Positions 52,342 through 61,471 of a DNA stretch of 64,000 bases are shown here, piece after piece. The notes beneath the pieces are model-generated. The model was not told the DNA's origin. It ran no database searches and saw nothing but the letters and a program-made list of their open reading frames with translations. Location: NCBI GenBank assembly GCA_024398135.1, contig CP073750.1:3844001-3908000 (forward strand). Reading direction: 5' to 3'. The DNA comes from a bacterium SCSIO 12643 (GTDB lineage Bacteria; Bacteroidota; Bacteroidia; Flavobacteriales_G; Salibacteraceae). Position 1 is the stretch's first letter, and each line of letters opens with the position of its first letter. The translations under genes were made by a program, and so were the position numbers.

Positions 52342-54993
52342 ATGAAAGCAGAACCGCATAAAATTAAGACCGTTAAGAATTTGAATATTCTTTCTATTTA
52401 TCAACGCGAAGTTGAATTAAGAGCAGCCGGATTTAATACCTTTAATATTGGAAGCGATAAAGTGACTTATGATATGATCAGTCAGGGTACCAGCGCAAAA
52501 AGCCAAGAGCAGGAGTCAGGTAGTTTAATTGGAGATGAAACCTATGCTGGAAGCCGAAACTTTGAGAAGCTAACTCAGGCAGTAAATGTTGCATTTGGAC
52601 ATAAATATGTATGTCCGGTACATAACTTACAGGGAGCATTAAAACTGGTCACAACCACTATGATAGGAAATGGAGGAGAAGTACTCTCTAATACACATTT
52701 ACCTGAATTGATGGTAAAAAATGAGCATGGACAGTTTATTGCGTTAGCCGCTTCACCAAACGAGTTGTATACCGGAAATGTAGACTTACATGAATTAAAG
52801 TCGCTACTTCAGGAAGATTTAAACATTTCATATGTTTTTATTGATGTATTTGCAGAAGGGTTTAAACCAGTATCTATTTCTCATTTAAAAGAAATTAAGA
52901 CTTTAACCGATAAGCATCAGGTGAAACTGATTTTTAATATTTCATATGTATCAGAATTAGCTACTTTCCTCCAGGAAAATGATTCGGACTTATATTATAA
53001 AAGTGTGGCTGAACTCGTAAAAGAAATTACCACAATAGCAGACGTGTGTGTTTTAGACGCGAGTCAGGGGCCGAGATGTAATATTGGCGGGTTGATTGCA
53101 GCGAACGATTACGACACGTTTGAAAAGTACATGAATGAGGTGGTGGTATATGAGGGATTGCATACTTACGGAGGTATGGCCGGACGTGCGATGGAAACAT
53201 TCCAGGTTGGAATCAGAGAGATGATTTTAGAACCTCAGGCCCATTGGATTCAACAACAAGTGAATTATTTGAGTCATCACCTTGAAGGGATACCACATTT
53301 TAAAGGGGCGGATGGCGTGTATTTAAAAGCAGATGAAATCCTTCCTCAGATCAAAGAAAATCAGGCACAGGCCCTTGCGGCATTAATCTATCTAAAAGCT
53401 GGAATTCGAGGAGTGATCCAGGGAAAATACATAAGTTGCAACATATTACCAATTCAGATCCCAAGACTAGGTTTGACCAATGATCAATTATCCAACATTG
53501 CGAGAGCGATTAACGAAGTATATCAAGAGAAAGATGCTTTGTCCTGGTTTGAGCTAAAAAATGATCCTGAATGGCAAGACGAAGCGGTATTTGCATGGAA
53601 CAATCCACATCTCAGTAAGTTCGATTTTGACTGTGAGGCACATAGAATCCAAACCATAGAATATGTAGGAATTACGACACCAGAGGAAAGAGAAAAAATT
53701 GTAGCCGAAGTAGGGTATAACACATTTTTACTTCCGTCTAAGGATATTACCATTGATTTCCTGACCGATTCGGGAACTACTGCGCAAACCATCACACAAT
53801 GGTCTTTGTACAATGAAGGGGATGAAACTCCGGCTTCTAGTAAGGACTACTTTGATTTGATTGATTCGTTAAAAGAAATCACAGGGTATCAATTCATTAT
53901 TCCAACACATCAGGGACGGGCTGCTGAACATATCATGTCTCAAATCCTGATTCGGGATGGTTTTGTTCCAGGAAATATGTACTTCACCACAACCAAACTC
54001 CATCAGGAAAAGGCGGGAGGTACCTTTGTTGACGTGATTTGCGATGAAGCACATGATCCTACATCTAACTTCCAATGGAAAGGAAATATTGATATCCGTA
54101 AAATCCAGAAGATTTTGGACGAACATGGTGAAGGGTCCATTCCTTATGTAAGTTTTGAGTTTAGTGTGAATCTGGCAGGAGGACAACCTGTTCATATGGA
54201 TAATATTCGCGATGTATATGCATTCTGTAAATCTCATAACATTCCTGTAATGTTTGATGCTACACGTGCGGTTGAGAATGCCTATATGATTAAGAAAAAA
54301 GATGAGCGTTATATCAATGCATCGGTGAAAGAGATTTTACATGAAATGTTTAGTTATGGCGATGGATGTACGGTATCCAGTAAAAAGGACTATCTGGTAA
54401 ATATCGGTGGATTCCTAGGAATTCGAGATGATGAAACATTCTATAAAAAAGCACTTTCTATGTTACGTATCTACGAAGGAACCAAAACCAACGGTGGAAT
54501 GTCCGCTGGGGATATGGCCATGCATGCTGAAGGTGTGATGGAAATGACAGATTTCAATTACATCAAGTCCAGAGTAGAGCAAACACAATATCTTGGGAAG
54601 AAACTACTAGATGCCGGAATTCCAATTGTAGAACCTATTGGTACACATGCCGTATTTATAGATGCAAAACGTTTCTTGCCACATATTGATCAGGATAATT
54701 ATCCGGCTCAGGCACTGGCATCTGCACTATTTGTAGAATCCGGAATCCGCGCTATGGAAAGAGGAAATGTCTCTAGCGGCAGAAATAAGAAAACCGGGGA
54801 AAACTACAGGCCATCATTAGAATTGGTGAGATTAACTATTCCTAGAAGAGCATATACCAATGCCCATATGGATGTTGTTGCCGATGGAATTATTAAACTA
54901 TATGAAAAACGAGATGCCATAAAAGGATTGGATTTCGTTTATGAGCCTGAAGACCTACGTTTCTTCCAGGGGAAATTTGAAGAAGTAAACTAG
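52342..54993 (+). CDS. Tandem (fused) tryptophanase-like beta-eliminating lyase
   Basis: 883 residues, about twice a normal tryptophanase or tyrosine phenol-lyase (about 460). Both halves are homologous to that PLP family. N-half (about 1-420) keeps 'GDETYAGSRNFEKL' (65-78) but lacks the PLP Lys ('ASQGPRCNIGG'; Gln242 aligns with it), the PLP Asp (Asn199) and the QGRAAE phosphate loop. C-half (about 430-883) has 'THQGRAAEH', D639 in 'FDATRAVENA' and PLP Lys K682 in 'SSKKDYLVNIGG', plus Arg in 'LELVRLTIPR', but 'GDETPASS' replaces 'GDETYAGS'. Predicted indole or phenol release from an aromatic amino acid, substrate not assigned. A divergent Lrp regulator fits amino-acid control. Confidence 0.85.
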   Translation: MKAEPHKIKTVKNLNILSIYQREVELRAAGFNTFNIGSDKVTYDMISQGTSAKSQEQESGSLIGDETYAGSRNFEKLTQAVNVAFGHKYVCPVHNLQGALKLVTTTMIGNGGEVLSNTHLPELMVKNEHGQFIALAASPNELYTGNVDLHELKSLLQEDLNISYVFIDVFAEGFKPVSISHLKEIKTLTDKHQVKLIFNISYVSELATFLQENDSDLYYKSVAELVKEITTIADVCVLDASQGPRCNIGGLIAANDYDTFEKYMNEVVVYEGLHTYGGMAGRAMETFQVGIREMILEPQAHWIQQQVNYLSHHLEGIPHFKGADGVYLKADEILPQIKENQAQALAALIYLKAGIRGVIQGKYISCNILPIQIPRLGLTNDQLSNIARAINEVYQEKDALSWFELKNDPEWQDEAVFAWNNPHLSKFDFDCEAHRIQTIEYVGITTPEEREKIVAEVGYNTFLLPSKDITIDFLTDSGTTAQTITQWSLYNEGDETPASSKDYFDLIDSLKEITGYQFIIPTHQGRAAEHIMSQILIRDGFVPGNMYFTTTKLHQEKAGGTFVDVICDEAHDPTSNFQWKGNIDIRKIQKILDEHGEGSIPYVSFEFSVNLAGGQPVHMDNIRDVYAFCKSHNIPVMFDATRAVENAYMIKKKDERYINASVKEILHEMFSYGDGCTVSSKKDYLVNIGGFLGIRDDETFYKKALSMLRIYEGTKTNGGMSAGDMAMHAEGVMEMTDFNYIKSRVEQTQYLGKKLLDAGIPIVEPIGTHAVFIDAKRFLPHIDQDNYPAQALASALFVESGIRAMERGNVSSGRNKKTGENYRPSLELVRLTIPRRAYTNAHMDVVADGIIKLYEKRDAIKGLDFVYEPEDLRFFQGKFEEVN

Positions 54994-55002
54994 CTAATTA
55001 TG

Positions 55003-55036
55003 AAGCACCTGTAATTCAAATTGCAGGTGCTTTTTT
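55003..55036 (+). terminator. Terminator after the tryptophanase-like gene
   Basis: Stem aagcacctg / caggtgctt with an inner aatt/aatt extension, followed by six T residues. Confidence 0.85.
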
Positions 55037-55055
55037 AATATAGAGTTTATATTCA

Positions 55056-55082
55056 TTGTTTACTTTTACATCATTAATCTTC
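55056..55082 (+). promoter_or_regulatory. Promoter-like element before the small membrane protein
   Basis: TTG at 55056-55058, 16-base spacer, TAATCTTC at 55075-55082, close to the -33/-7 consensus. Confidence 0.35.
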
Positions 55083-55085
55083 AGT

Positions 55086-55268
55086 ATGATCATTATGACT
55101 ATCAGTAAACTTAGACTTAGAGGGATTTGGGCTGTTACGGCATCTGTAGTTATTGCAGCACTTATTAAATCAGGAATCGCACAACCATATCCAAATGAAA
55201 TGTTCGCGTATTTAACATGCATAGGAGTTGGGGTATGGGGTTTGATTGATTTTATTCGTGGTGCTTAG
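55086..55268 (+). CDS. Small membrane protein
   Basis: 60 residues from ATG 55086 (or 57 from ATG 55095). Two hydrophobic helices, 'IWAVTASVVIAALI' and 'MFAYLTCIGVGVWGLIDFI', joined by a short polar loop. Family not recognised. Its stop lies within the start region of the Crp/Fnr gene. Confidence 0.55.
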   Translation: MIIMTISKLRLRGIWAVTASVVIAALIKSGIAQPYPNEMFAYLTCIGVGVWGLIDFIRGA

Positions 55269-55851
55269 AGTGCAAAACTCACCTTTAATACAACGGATTT
55301 TCGCGGATTCAAAGTTAACTCCAACGGAACAGGAACAGGTTCAAAATGCGTTTACGCAAACTGAATTTAAAAAGGGAGACTATCTATATAGGGCAGGGCA
55401 ATCCGTAAACCAGTACTATTTTCTGGAAAAAGGTTTCGTACGATCCTATGGCATTGATTACAATGGGAATGAAATTACTACCCAGTTCTTTTTACCCGAA
55501 GATATTGTCATTGATTGGATGGCTTTTATGATGAAAATACCTACTCAGGAGAATTTTATCGCTACTCAGAATTCCATATGCTGGACAATAACTTACATCC
55601 AATTTCAAGAGCTTTTTCACAGTATACAAGGATTTAGGGAGTCAGGACGTGAACGATTAACTCAATGTTACTTTAAATTGAAGCAACACAACTTGTCCAT
55701 GATTTCCCGTTCTGCCAAAGACCGCTATACCCATTTATTGAAAGAATACCCTGAAATTATCCAAAACGCTTCACTCAAACATATTGCGACTTACCTCGGG
55801 ATTACGGACACATCCTTAAGTCGAATTCGGAAGGAAATCGTTACCACTTAG
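55258..55851 (+). CDS. Crp/Fnr family transcriptional regulator
   Basis: About 193-197 residues. Cyclic nucleotide-binding-like beta roll ('FKKGDYLYRAGQSVNQYYFLEKGFVRSY') and C-terminal winged helix ('SLKHIATYLGITDTSLSRIRKEI'). No ATG is available near the start; GTG codons at 55258, 55261 and 55270 are candidates, the last following the upstream stop directly. The ligand pocket lacks the Arg-Ser of cAMP-binding Crp as far as I can see, as in many Bacteroidota members. Confidence 0.88.
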   Translation: MVLRVQNSPLIQRIFADSKLTPTEQEQVQNAFTQTEFKKGDYLYRAGQSVNQYYFLEKGFVRSYGIDYNGNEITTQFFLPEDIVIDWMAFMMKIPTQENFIATQNSICWTITYIQFQELFHSIQGFRESGRERLTQCYFKLKQHNLSMISRSAKDRYTHLLKEYPEIIQNASLKHIATYLGITDTSLSRIRKEIVTT

Positions 55852-55910
55852 TTTTCTTGCCAAATGGCAAGTTTTATTTGATTAGAGCCTTGTAGATTTG
55901 GATCTCTAAA

Positions 55911-56606
55911 ATGACGACAATGATATCAAACTTACCACATTGGATTTCCATCTTTTTTATAATTTCCTGGTTGTTTGCATTGGGGCTGTTTTATCAATCC
56001 AACCCAAAATCCACTCACACACTAATCGGATTAATAATCTGGTCTTTAATTCAATGCATCTTGTCATATAAAAACTTTTATCAAGTCACTGACACCATGC
56101 CACCAAGGTTTGCTTTGGTACTATTTCCACCAGCAATTTGGATCATATGGGAATTACTTACGCTTAAACGAAGGGAGGTTATTCGATATCGGGATTTAAC
56201 AAAAAGTACATTGATCCATACTTTAAGATTTCCTGTAGAAATCGTTTTATGGCAATTATTCTTACACAGTACAATTCCTGAATTAATGACTTTTGAAGGT
56301 CGTAATTTCGATATCATTATGGGAATTACAGCCCCAATCACCGGATGGTTATTTATCAAGAATAGAATTTCACTTAAAGCTCTACGGATTTGGAATATCA
56401 TAGGTTTAATACTCATTCTTTTTATTAAGGTGAATGGAATTCTATCTGCAGAATTACCGATTCAAATGTTTGCTTTTGATCAGCCCAATAAAGGCCTGGC
56501 GTATTTCCCGTTTGTCTTGCTACCTGCTATCGTAGTGCCTTTGGTGATCTACACACATATCACTGATCTCATTAAGATCAATCAACTTTTAAAAAGCAGG
56601 GAATAA
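55911..56606 (+). CDS. Hypothetical polytopic membrane protein
   Basis: 231 residues with about seven hydrophobic helices and short loops; no signature motif. A Crp/Fnr regulator gene precedes it by 59 bases, which may control it. Not recognised. Confidence 0.65.
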   Translation: MTTMISNLPHWISIFFIISWLFALGLFYQSNPKSTHTLIGLIIWSLIQCILSYKNFYQVTDTMPPRFALVLFPPAIWIIWELLTLKRREVIRYRDLTKSTLIHTLRFPVEIVLWQLFLHSTIPELMTFEGRNFDIIMGITAPITGWLFIKNRISLKALRIWNIIGLILILFIKVNGILSAELPIQMFAFDQPNKGLAYFPFVLLPAIVVPLVIYTHITDLIKINQLLKSRE

Positions 56607-56665
56607 CTCTCCGTTTTCCAATAGAATTGTAGATTTGAATAACAATCAATCTAAATTCGAGTAAA

Positions 56666-57100
56666 ATGGGGGCAGAAAAGGTAAAAACACCAATTTGGTA
56701 TTGGATAGTCGCATCAATTTTATTGATCTGGAATTTAATGGGTATTCTCAATTATGTTCAACATATGACGGTAACCGAAGAAATGTTACAACAAATGCCG
56801 GAAAATCAGCGCATTCTTTATGCTGACTTTCCAGAATGGGTTCAAATCGCATTTGCAGTGGCTGTTTTTGGAGGCGCAATCGGAAGTATTGCATTATTGA
56901 TTAAAAGAAAACTGGCAGTTCAGGCATTTATCTTGTCATTGATCGGTATTGTTGTGCAAATGGGGCATAGCATTAGCATCGCAGCTCAAATGGATAGTGG
57001 AGGAGAATGGGTTTATATTATGACCGTTTTATTGATTGGTACAGGAGCATTTGCCATTTGGCTATCCAAGTATGCAGTATCACAAAACTGGATTAAATAA
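56666..57100 (+). CDS. Small four-helix membrane protein
   Basis: 144 residues, four predicted helices, with a polar loop after helix 1 ('MTVTEEMLQQMPENQRILYADFPEW'). Proteins of this pattern in flavobacteria carry vague 'sugar transporter' names without evidence; function unknown. Confidence 0.7.
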   Translation: MGAEKVKTPIWYWIVASILLIWNLMGILNYVQHMTVTEEMLQQMPENQRILYADFPEWVQIAFAVAVFGGAIGSIALLIKRKLAVQAFILSLIGIVVQMGHSISIAAQMDSGGEWVYIMTVLLIGTGAFAIWLSKYAVSQNWIK

Positions 57101-57140
57101 AATTCAATTCTTAAATAAATCACAATAAATTCAATTGACT

Positions 57141-57170
57141 TTGTAACTGCATTTCGGATGCATATTTTCG
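57141..57170 (+). promoter_or_regulatory. Promoter-like element before the LspA-like gene
   Basis: TTG at 57141, 19-base spacer, TATTTTCG at 57163-57170, one base off the -7 consensus, 20 bases before the ATG. Confidence 0.4.
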
Positions 57171-57189
57171 GGGAACTCGAACCGATAAA

Positions 57190-57900
57190 ATGATAAAAAA
57201 ACACACTCCCTATTTCTTACTCATACTAGCCGTGGTATCACTTGATTTGATATCTAAATTATGGGCATTAAATGTATTACCTTATCAAGAAGATGTCAGT
57301 ATTATTGGGCAAAAGCTGATGTTTTATCTCACTTATAACGAAGAATATTTAAGTGGTCAAACTTTGGCAGTTTTGCAAGATGCTGATCCCATTCAGGCAA
57401 CACTCCAGATTTCTGTAGTTGTTTCGTTATTAGCACTCTATATCATTGGGATAGATAAATTCCAAATAAAATCAAGTTTTAAATGGCTCGGTGGTATAGC
57501 CATCTTTTTAGGTGGTGCAATGTTTCTAGATACGATTAATGCATTTAGTCAAAGTGAAGTAGACATTAGAATGGCGACTTTACTAACAAAAATCAGTGTA
57601 TCGGCATTGATGATCATCGTCTTCTTTAAAGTTCAAATACCAATATTAAAATGGGCATTGGCTTTCATCATTGCAACTGGGATTGGAAATGGATTAAGTT
57701 ATTTCTACGCACCATATAAAGTGGTCGATTTTATTTATGTAAAAGGTAGTTATGAATTATTACGTATCGGAATATTTAATGTGGCAGATATATCCTATGA
57801 CATTGGAATGCTAATGATTCTGGGCTATGCCGCAATTAGCATAGTGCAGGGTATAAAACAAAATGTGTTGAAAATTAAACACAGAATTATCAATACTTAG
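57190..57900 (+). CDS. Atypical signal peptidase II (LspA)-like protein
   Basis: 236 residues against about 160-170 for LspA. N-terminal helix has 'DLISKLWA' (D19, K23), and the C-terminal part has the two catalytic-type Asp in 'VVDFI' (D180) and 'FNVADISYD' (D200), spaced like those of LspA and followed by a last helix. Between them, extra hydrophobic segments (about 70-145) lengthen the protein. It may be a divergent lipoprotein signal peptidase or a paralogue with another aspartyl-protease role. Uncertain. Confidence 0.6.
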   Translation: MIKKHTPYFLLILAVVSLDLISKLWALNVLPYQEDVSIIGQKLMFYLTYNEEYLSGQTLAVLQDADPIQATLQISVVVSLLALYIIGIDKFQIKSSFKWLGGIAIFLGGAMFLDTINAFSQSEVDIRMATLLTKISVSALMIIVFFKVQIPILKWALAFIIATGIGNGLSYFYAPYKVVDFIYVKGSYELLRIGIFNVADISYDIGMLMILGYAAISIVQGIKQNVLKIKHRIINT

Positions 57901-57950
57901 TAACCAAAATATCTGATCAAAAGTTATTTTTGATAGCAACTTACTATACA

Positions 57951-57978
57951 TTGACCAGGGAATTGGTCTATAATCTTT
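57951..57978 (+). promoter_or_regulatory. Promoter for the TfoX-like gene
   Basis: TTG at 57951-57953, 17-base spacer, TAATCTTT at 57971-57978; the ATG is at 57983, so the transcript would be nearly leaderless or the true box lies further upstream. Confidence 0.3.
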
Positions 57979-57982
57979 ATAT

Positions 57983-58288
57983 ATGACTGAGGCGGAAGAG
58001 TTATTTTATACAACTGGTTCACAGATCCAGGATAGCATTAAAAGTCAAATGTTTGGAAAGCCCTGCTTTAAAATTGGGAAGAAAGCCTTTGTTTGTTTTT
58101 TCAATGATTGTATGGTCTTTAAACTCACTGATCAAATGCATGCAGAGGCTTTGAGTTTAGATGGGGCAGAGTTATTTGATCCATCTGGGAAAAACAGACC
58201 TATGAAGGAATGGGTACAGGTACCATACGATTACAAAGATGAGTGGTTAAAATTTGCGCATTCTGCAGTTGCGTATGTAGCTAAATAA
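57983..58288 (+). CDS. TfoX N-terminal-like domain protein
   Basis: 101 residues. 'KSQMFGKPCFKIGKKAFVCFFNDCMVFKL' (described, 20-49) is the small alpha-beta fold seen in TfoX/Sxy N-terminal and YjbR-like proteins. Without the C-terminal TfoX domain. Function unknown. Three bases before the isochorismatase-like gene. Confidence 0.7.
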   Translation: MTEAEELFYTTGSQIQDSIKSQMFGKPCFKIGKKAFVCFFNDCMVFKLTDQMHAEALSLDGAELFDPSGKNRPMKEWVQVPYDYKDEWLKFAHSAVAYVAK

Positions 58289-58291
58289 AGA

Positions 58292-58843
58292 ATGATGGAG
58301 AACTCAAGAAAAGCATTATTGATCATTGATATGCAGGAGGGTTCATTTATCCCTGAGACACCTCGATACGATACAGCTGGAGTAGTTGAGCGAATCAATC
58401 AGATTTCAACTATATTTCGCGAAAAACGATTTCCTGTGATCCATATTCAACACGATGGTACTCAATTTGGTGATTTTATCCCCAAAACCAAAGAGTGGGA
58501 AATATTAGATGAAATTGATTTTTCCCCAAATGATTTAAGAATTGATAAATATGCAAATGATGTGTTTTATGAGTCTTACCTTCATGACGTATTACAATCA
58601 AAATCTATAGATCACTTATTCATTACCGGTTGTGCCACTGATTTTTGTGTAGAAGCCAGTGTTCAATCTGCTCTGACTAAAGATTATCATGTAACAATCA
58701 TAGAGGATGGACATACTACCGGTGAACGTCCGCATATGAGCGCTGAAAAGGTGATACGACATTATAATTGGGTATGGAAAAATATGATTCCTACCAAAGG
58801 ACAAATCAATGTAGTTCCGACATCTGACATTCTGAAACTTTAG
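58292..58843 (+). CDS. Cysteine hydrolase of the isochorismatase family
   Basis: 183 residues. Catalytic triad of the family: Asp in 'LLIIDMQEG', Lys in 'IDKYANDVFYES', Cys in 'FITGCATDFCVEASV'. Such enzymes hydrolyse nicotinamide, carbamoyl or related amide bonds. A second ATG follows immediately (58295). Substrate not predictable. Confidence 0.88.
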   Translation: MMENSRKALLIIDMQEGSFIPETPRYDTAGVVERINQISTIFREKRFPVIHIQHDGTQFGDFIPKTKEWEILDEIDFSPNDLRIDKYANDVFYESYLHDVLQSKSIDHLFITGCATDFCVEASVQSALTKDYHVTIIEDGHTTGERPHMSAEKVIRHYNWVWKNMIPTKGQINVVPTSDILKL

Positions 58844-58846
58844 AAT

Positions 58847-60313
58847 ATGTTTAAAAAAATATCCTTAGCTCTCATTCTAAGTCTTTGTTTCCAAATTGTT
58901 TGGGCACAATTTAATTCTATCAAAATCGATAGCCTGGGCAAATTAACTTTGAATGAGACCAATACATTAGGTGCATATGTTTCTATCCTAAAGTCTGATT
59001 CAGTATGGTATCAATCGGCTTTTGGGGTAAATGATATTCAAACCAAAAGTGTTTTTAATGATTCTACGATATTTCCCATAAGTTCTAATACTAAAGCGTT
59101 TAATGCTGTGTTACTAGCTTATGAAGCGCAACAAGAACGCATTGATTTTGATATCCCGATCAAACAATACCTTCCGGGTTTAGAGTTGAAATCAGACTTT
59201 ATGACTCAGGAACTCACATTAACCGATTTATTGACACATAGATGGGGGATTCCAAGATATGATCTTACATATTATGGCTTAAGGAAAAAAACACCTCTTA
59301 GCAATGAAACTGTGTTTAAAAAACTGAAATATTTAGATACCAGTACCAGTTTTAGAACTACTTTCCAGTATGGAAATAATCAATATATCCTGGGTGCATA
59401 TCTTTTAGAACAGCTTAATCAGGAGAAGTGGGAGGTTCAGCTCCAAAATCACATCTTATCTCCGCTAGGTATGGATGATACGCATTGTGATTTAGAACAA
59501 TACCTGAAATCCAACAATAGATCACAGGGATATCAGCGTAAAGAACCAATTTCCATGGATTTGGCGCAACCCTTGTATTATGTATCCGGAATGGGAAATA
59601 TGTTTTCCAGTATCAGAGATCTACAGAAGTGGTGCGCTTTTCTTCAAGAGGGAAATGATAAAATTTTAAGCTCAGATTGGATTGAATACACACAAACTGG
59701 TCATTTTCTGGTAGGGTATGAAGAACCTTATCCGGGGTTTTCAAATATCAGCTATGGATTTGGATGGTATACCTATGATTATTTTGGAACCAAAGTCGTA
59801 TTACATCACGGAGATAATATTGGGCATCAAACATTAATTGTTCTGTTACCAGATGATGATATTTCATTTGTAATGGTGGCCAATGAAGGAATGACAAGCA
59901 ATAGCTTTTGTTTTAACATGATGTTCTATTTGATAGATATGCATAAAGAAAGGCCTCTAAATGACTGGAATATGCTTAGAAAAGTAACGCCATCCATTGA
60001 CGCTGACGCGATGATGTTAGCCCAAAACAAATTTGAATTAAAAAACAAGAAAGCATATACCGGAGTATATCATCATGAGGGATTTGGTGACATTCAAATT
60101 TTTCTACAAAAAGGAGCTTTATACTTCAAAATTGGAGACATGCAGCATCCAATAAATCCCAAAAATGAAAAGCAATTCACTACTTATTATAAAGAATATG
60201 GCGAGGGATATCAATTTGAATTTGAGTTTAATGAAAAGGGAGCAATCAGTCAACTCAAAACTAACTTGATCGAGCCGAGTATTGATCCAATTATTTTCAC
60301 CAAGGTTAAATAG
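58847..60313 (+). CDS. Serine hydrolase, beta-lactamase class C/PBP-like
   Basis: 488 residues, signal peptide (to VWAQ, 21). Penicillin-binding fold with S-x-x-K as S81-N-T-K84, 'YGN' for Y-x-N, and 'HHG' (in 'VVLHHGDNIGH') in place of the K-T-G triad, as in many esterase-like members. C-terminal beta domain (from about 390) with 'KKAYTGVYHHEGFGDIQI', a DUF3471-like region. Likely an esterase or peptidase in the periplasm rather than an antibiotic beta-lactamase. Confidence 0.85.
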   Translation: MFKKISLALILSLCFQIVWAQFNSIKIDSLGKLTLNETNTLGAYVSILKSDSVWYQSAFGVNDIQTKSVFNDSTIFPISSNTKAFNAVLLAYEAQQERIDFDIPIKQYLPGLELKSDFMTQELTLTDLLTHRWGIPRYDLTYYGLRKKTPLSNETVFKKLKYLDTSTSFRTTFQYGNNQYILGAYLLEQLNQEKWEVQLQNHILSPLGMDDTHCDLEQYLKSNNRSQGYQRKEPISMDLAQPLYYVSGMGNMFSSIRDLQKWCAFLQEGNDKILSSDWIEYTQTGHFLVGYEEPYPGFSNISYGFGWYTYDYFGTKVVLHHGDNIGHQTLIVLLPDDDISFVMVANEGMTSNSFCFNMMFYLIDMHKERPLNDWNMLRKVTPSIDADAMMLAQNKFELKNKKAYTGVYHHEGFGDIQIFLQKGALYFKIGDMQHPINPKNEKQFTTYYKEYGEGYQFEFEFNEKGAISQLKTNLIEPSIDPIIFTKVK

Positions 60314-60321
60314 GAATTTGA

Positions 60322-60726
60322 ATGCGTAAGCTGTTGATTTTATTTGTTTTGATTGTTTGTGGAGCTCTGTTTTATGCGAACTCTAATAGACCAGAAGGTC
60401 CAATTACTTTTTTGGATTATTCTTATTTTACTGAAGACAAATTAGATACTATAGAAGTTCAATATATAGCCTGGGCTTGCGCATGCGCCAATTGGCTTCC
60501 AAAAGAAAATCAAGCTTCTGACATCATACAGGATACGTCTTGCATTTTTATAGAATCTGCATGTGATCAGCAGTTGCCGTCAAAATTCCACGACAATAAT
60601 TATAAGATTCGATTGGTTGGAAGATACTATAAAAACAAAGGAATTTCACGTGATTATGAGAAGCCTACCTCGGAAAAGCCCGAAGCTGCTAAAATTTTTC
60701 AATACATGTATTACGAAATATTGTAG
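60322..60726 (+). CDS. Hypothetical secreted or membrane-anchored protein
   Basis: 134 residues, N-terminal hydrophobic segment (signal peptide or anchor). 'YIAWACACANWLP' and two further Cys residues ('TSCIF', 'SACDQ') suggest disulfides or metal binding outside the inner membrane. Family not recognised. Confidence 0.6.
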   Translation: MRKLLILFVLIVCGALFYANSNRPEGPITFLDYSYFTEDKLDTIEVQYIAWACACANWLPKENQASDIIQDTSCIFIESACDQQLPSKFHDNNYKIRLVGRYYKNKGISRDYEKPTSEKPEAAKIFQYMYYEIL

Positions 60727-60784
60727 ACTTAATATATAATTAATTTTTATTGATATTTAAATTTGAAAAATAAAATTTAATTCA

Positions 60785-61471
60785 ATGAGAATTCAAGAAC
60801 TTACACTATATACATCACAACTCGAAAAACAAAAGCTGTTTTATCGAGATACATTAGAGTTTAATTTAATTCAGGAGTCCGAAATCTCAGTTTCGTTTCA
60901 GGTGGGTAAATCCATATTAGCCTTTGAATATAGGGAAGATGCAACGCCATATCATTTTGCTATTAATATCCCCTCAAATCAAGAAGAGTTAGCATTAAAA
61001 TGGTTAAAAGCCAGAGTAGAGATCCTCAAGGATGCGTCATTTGAAATTCAAGACTTTGAAAATTGGAATGCTAAAGCCATTTATTTCTACGATGCAGATC
61101 AAAATATTGTGGAGTTTATTGCCCGAAAGAATCTAAATAATTGGTCAGGTAAAGCATTTGATGCATCTGCTTTAATGGAAATCTCTGAAATTGGAGTTCC
61201 GTCAGATCGTATTCAAAATATCTATTCTCAAATCACCGAACATGTGATGTTAGAGATTTATGACGGTGGGTTCGAACGCTTCTGTGCACTGGGAGATGAA
61301 CATGGATTATTTATTTGCATCAATAAGAATGTAAAAGATTGGTTTCCGACTAATGACAAAGCATATTCATCAGAATTTCATATCAAACTTTCACATCACG
61401 ATATTGAAGTCGCATTTCAATTTGTTAATGGGTATATTATTCGTATTCCTGATCGTTATATTTTGAATTAA
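60785..61471 (+). CDS. VOC family (glyoxalase-like) protein
   Basis: 228 residues. N-terminal vicinal-oxygen-chelate module with 'LTLYTSQLEKQKLFYRDTLEF' and 'AIYFYDADQNIVEF' (His/Glu metal-type positions), and a second, more diverged module to the C-terminus. Substrate unknown. Confidence 0.85.
   Translation: MRIQELTLYTSQLEKQKLFYRDTLEFNLIQESEISVSFQVGKSILAFEYREDATPYHFAINIPSNQEELALKWLKARVEILKDASFEIQDFENWNAKAIYFYDADQNIVEFIARKNLNNWSGKAFDASALMEISEIGVPSDRIQNIYSQITEHVMLEIYDGGFERFCALGDEHGLFICINKNVKDWFPTNDKAYSSEFHIKLSHHDIEVAFQFVNGYIIRIPDRYILN

Noticed and set aside
58847-60313. Class C beta-lactamase resistance gene
   Set aside because: KTG is replaced by HHG and a DUF3471-like C-terminal domain is present, which points to an esterase or peptidase-like serine hydrolase.
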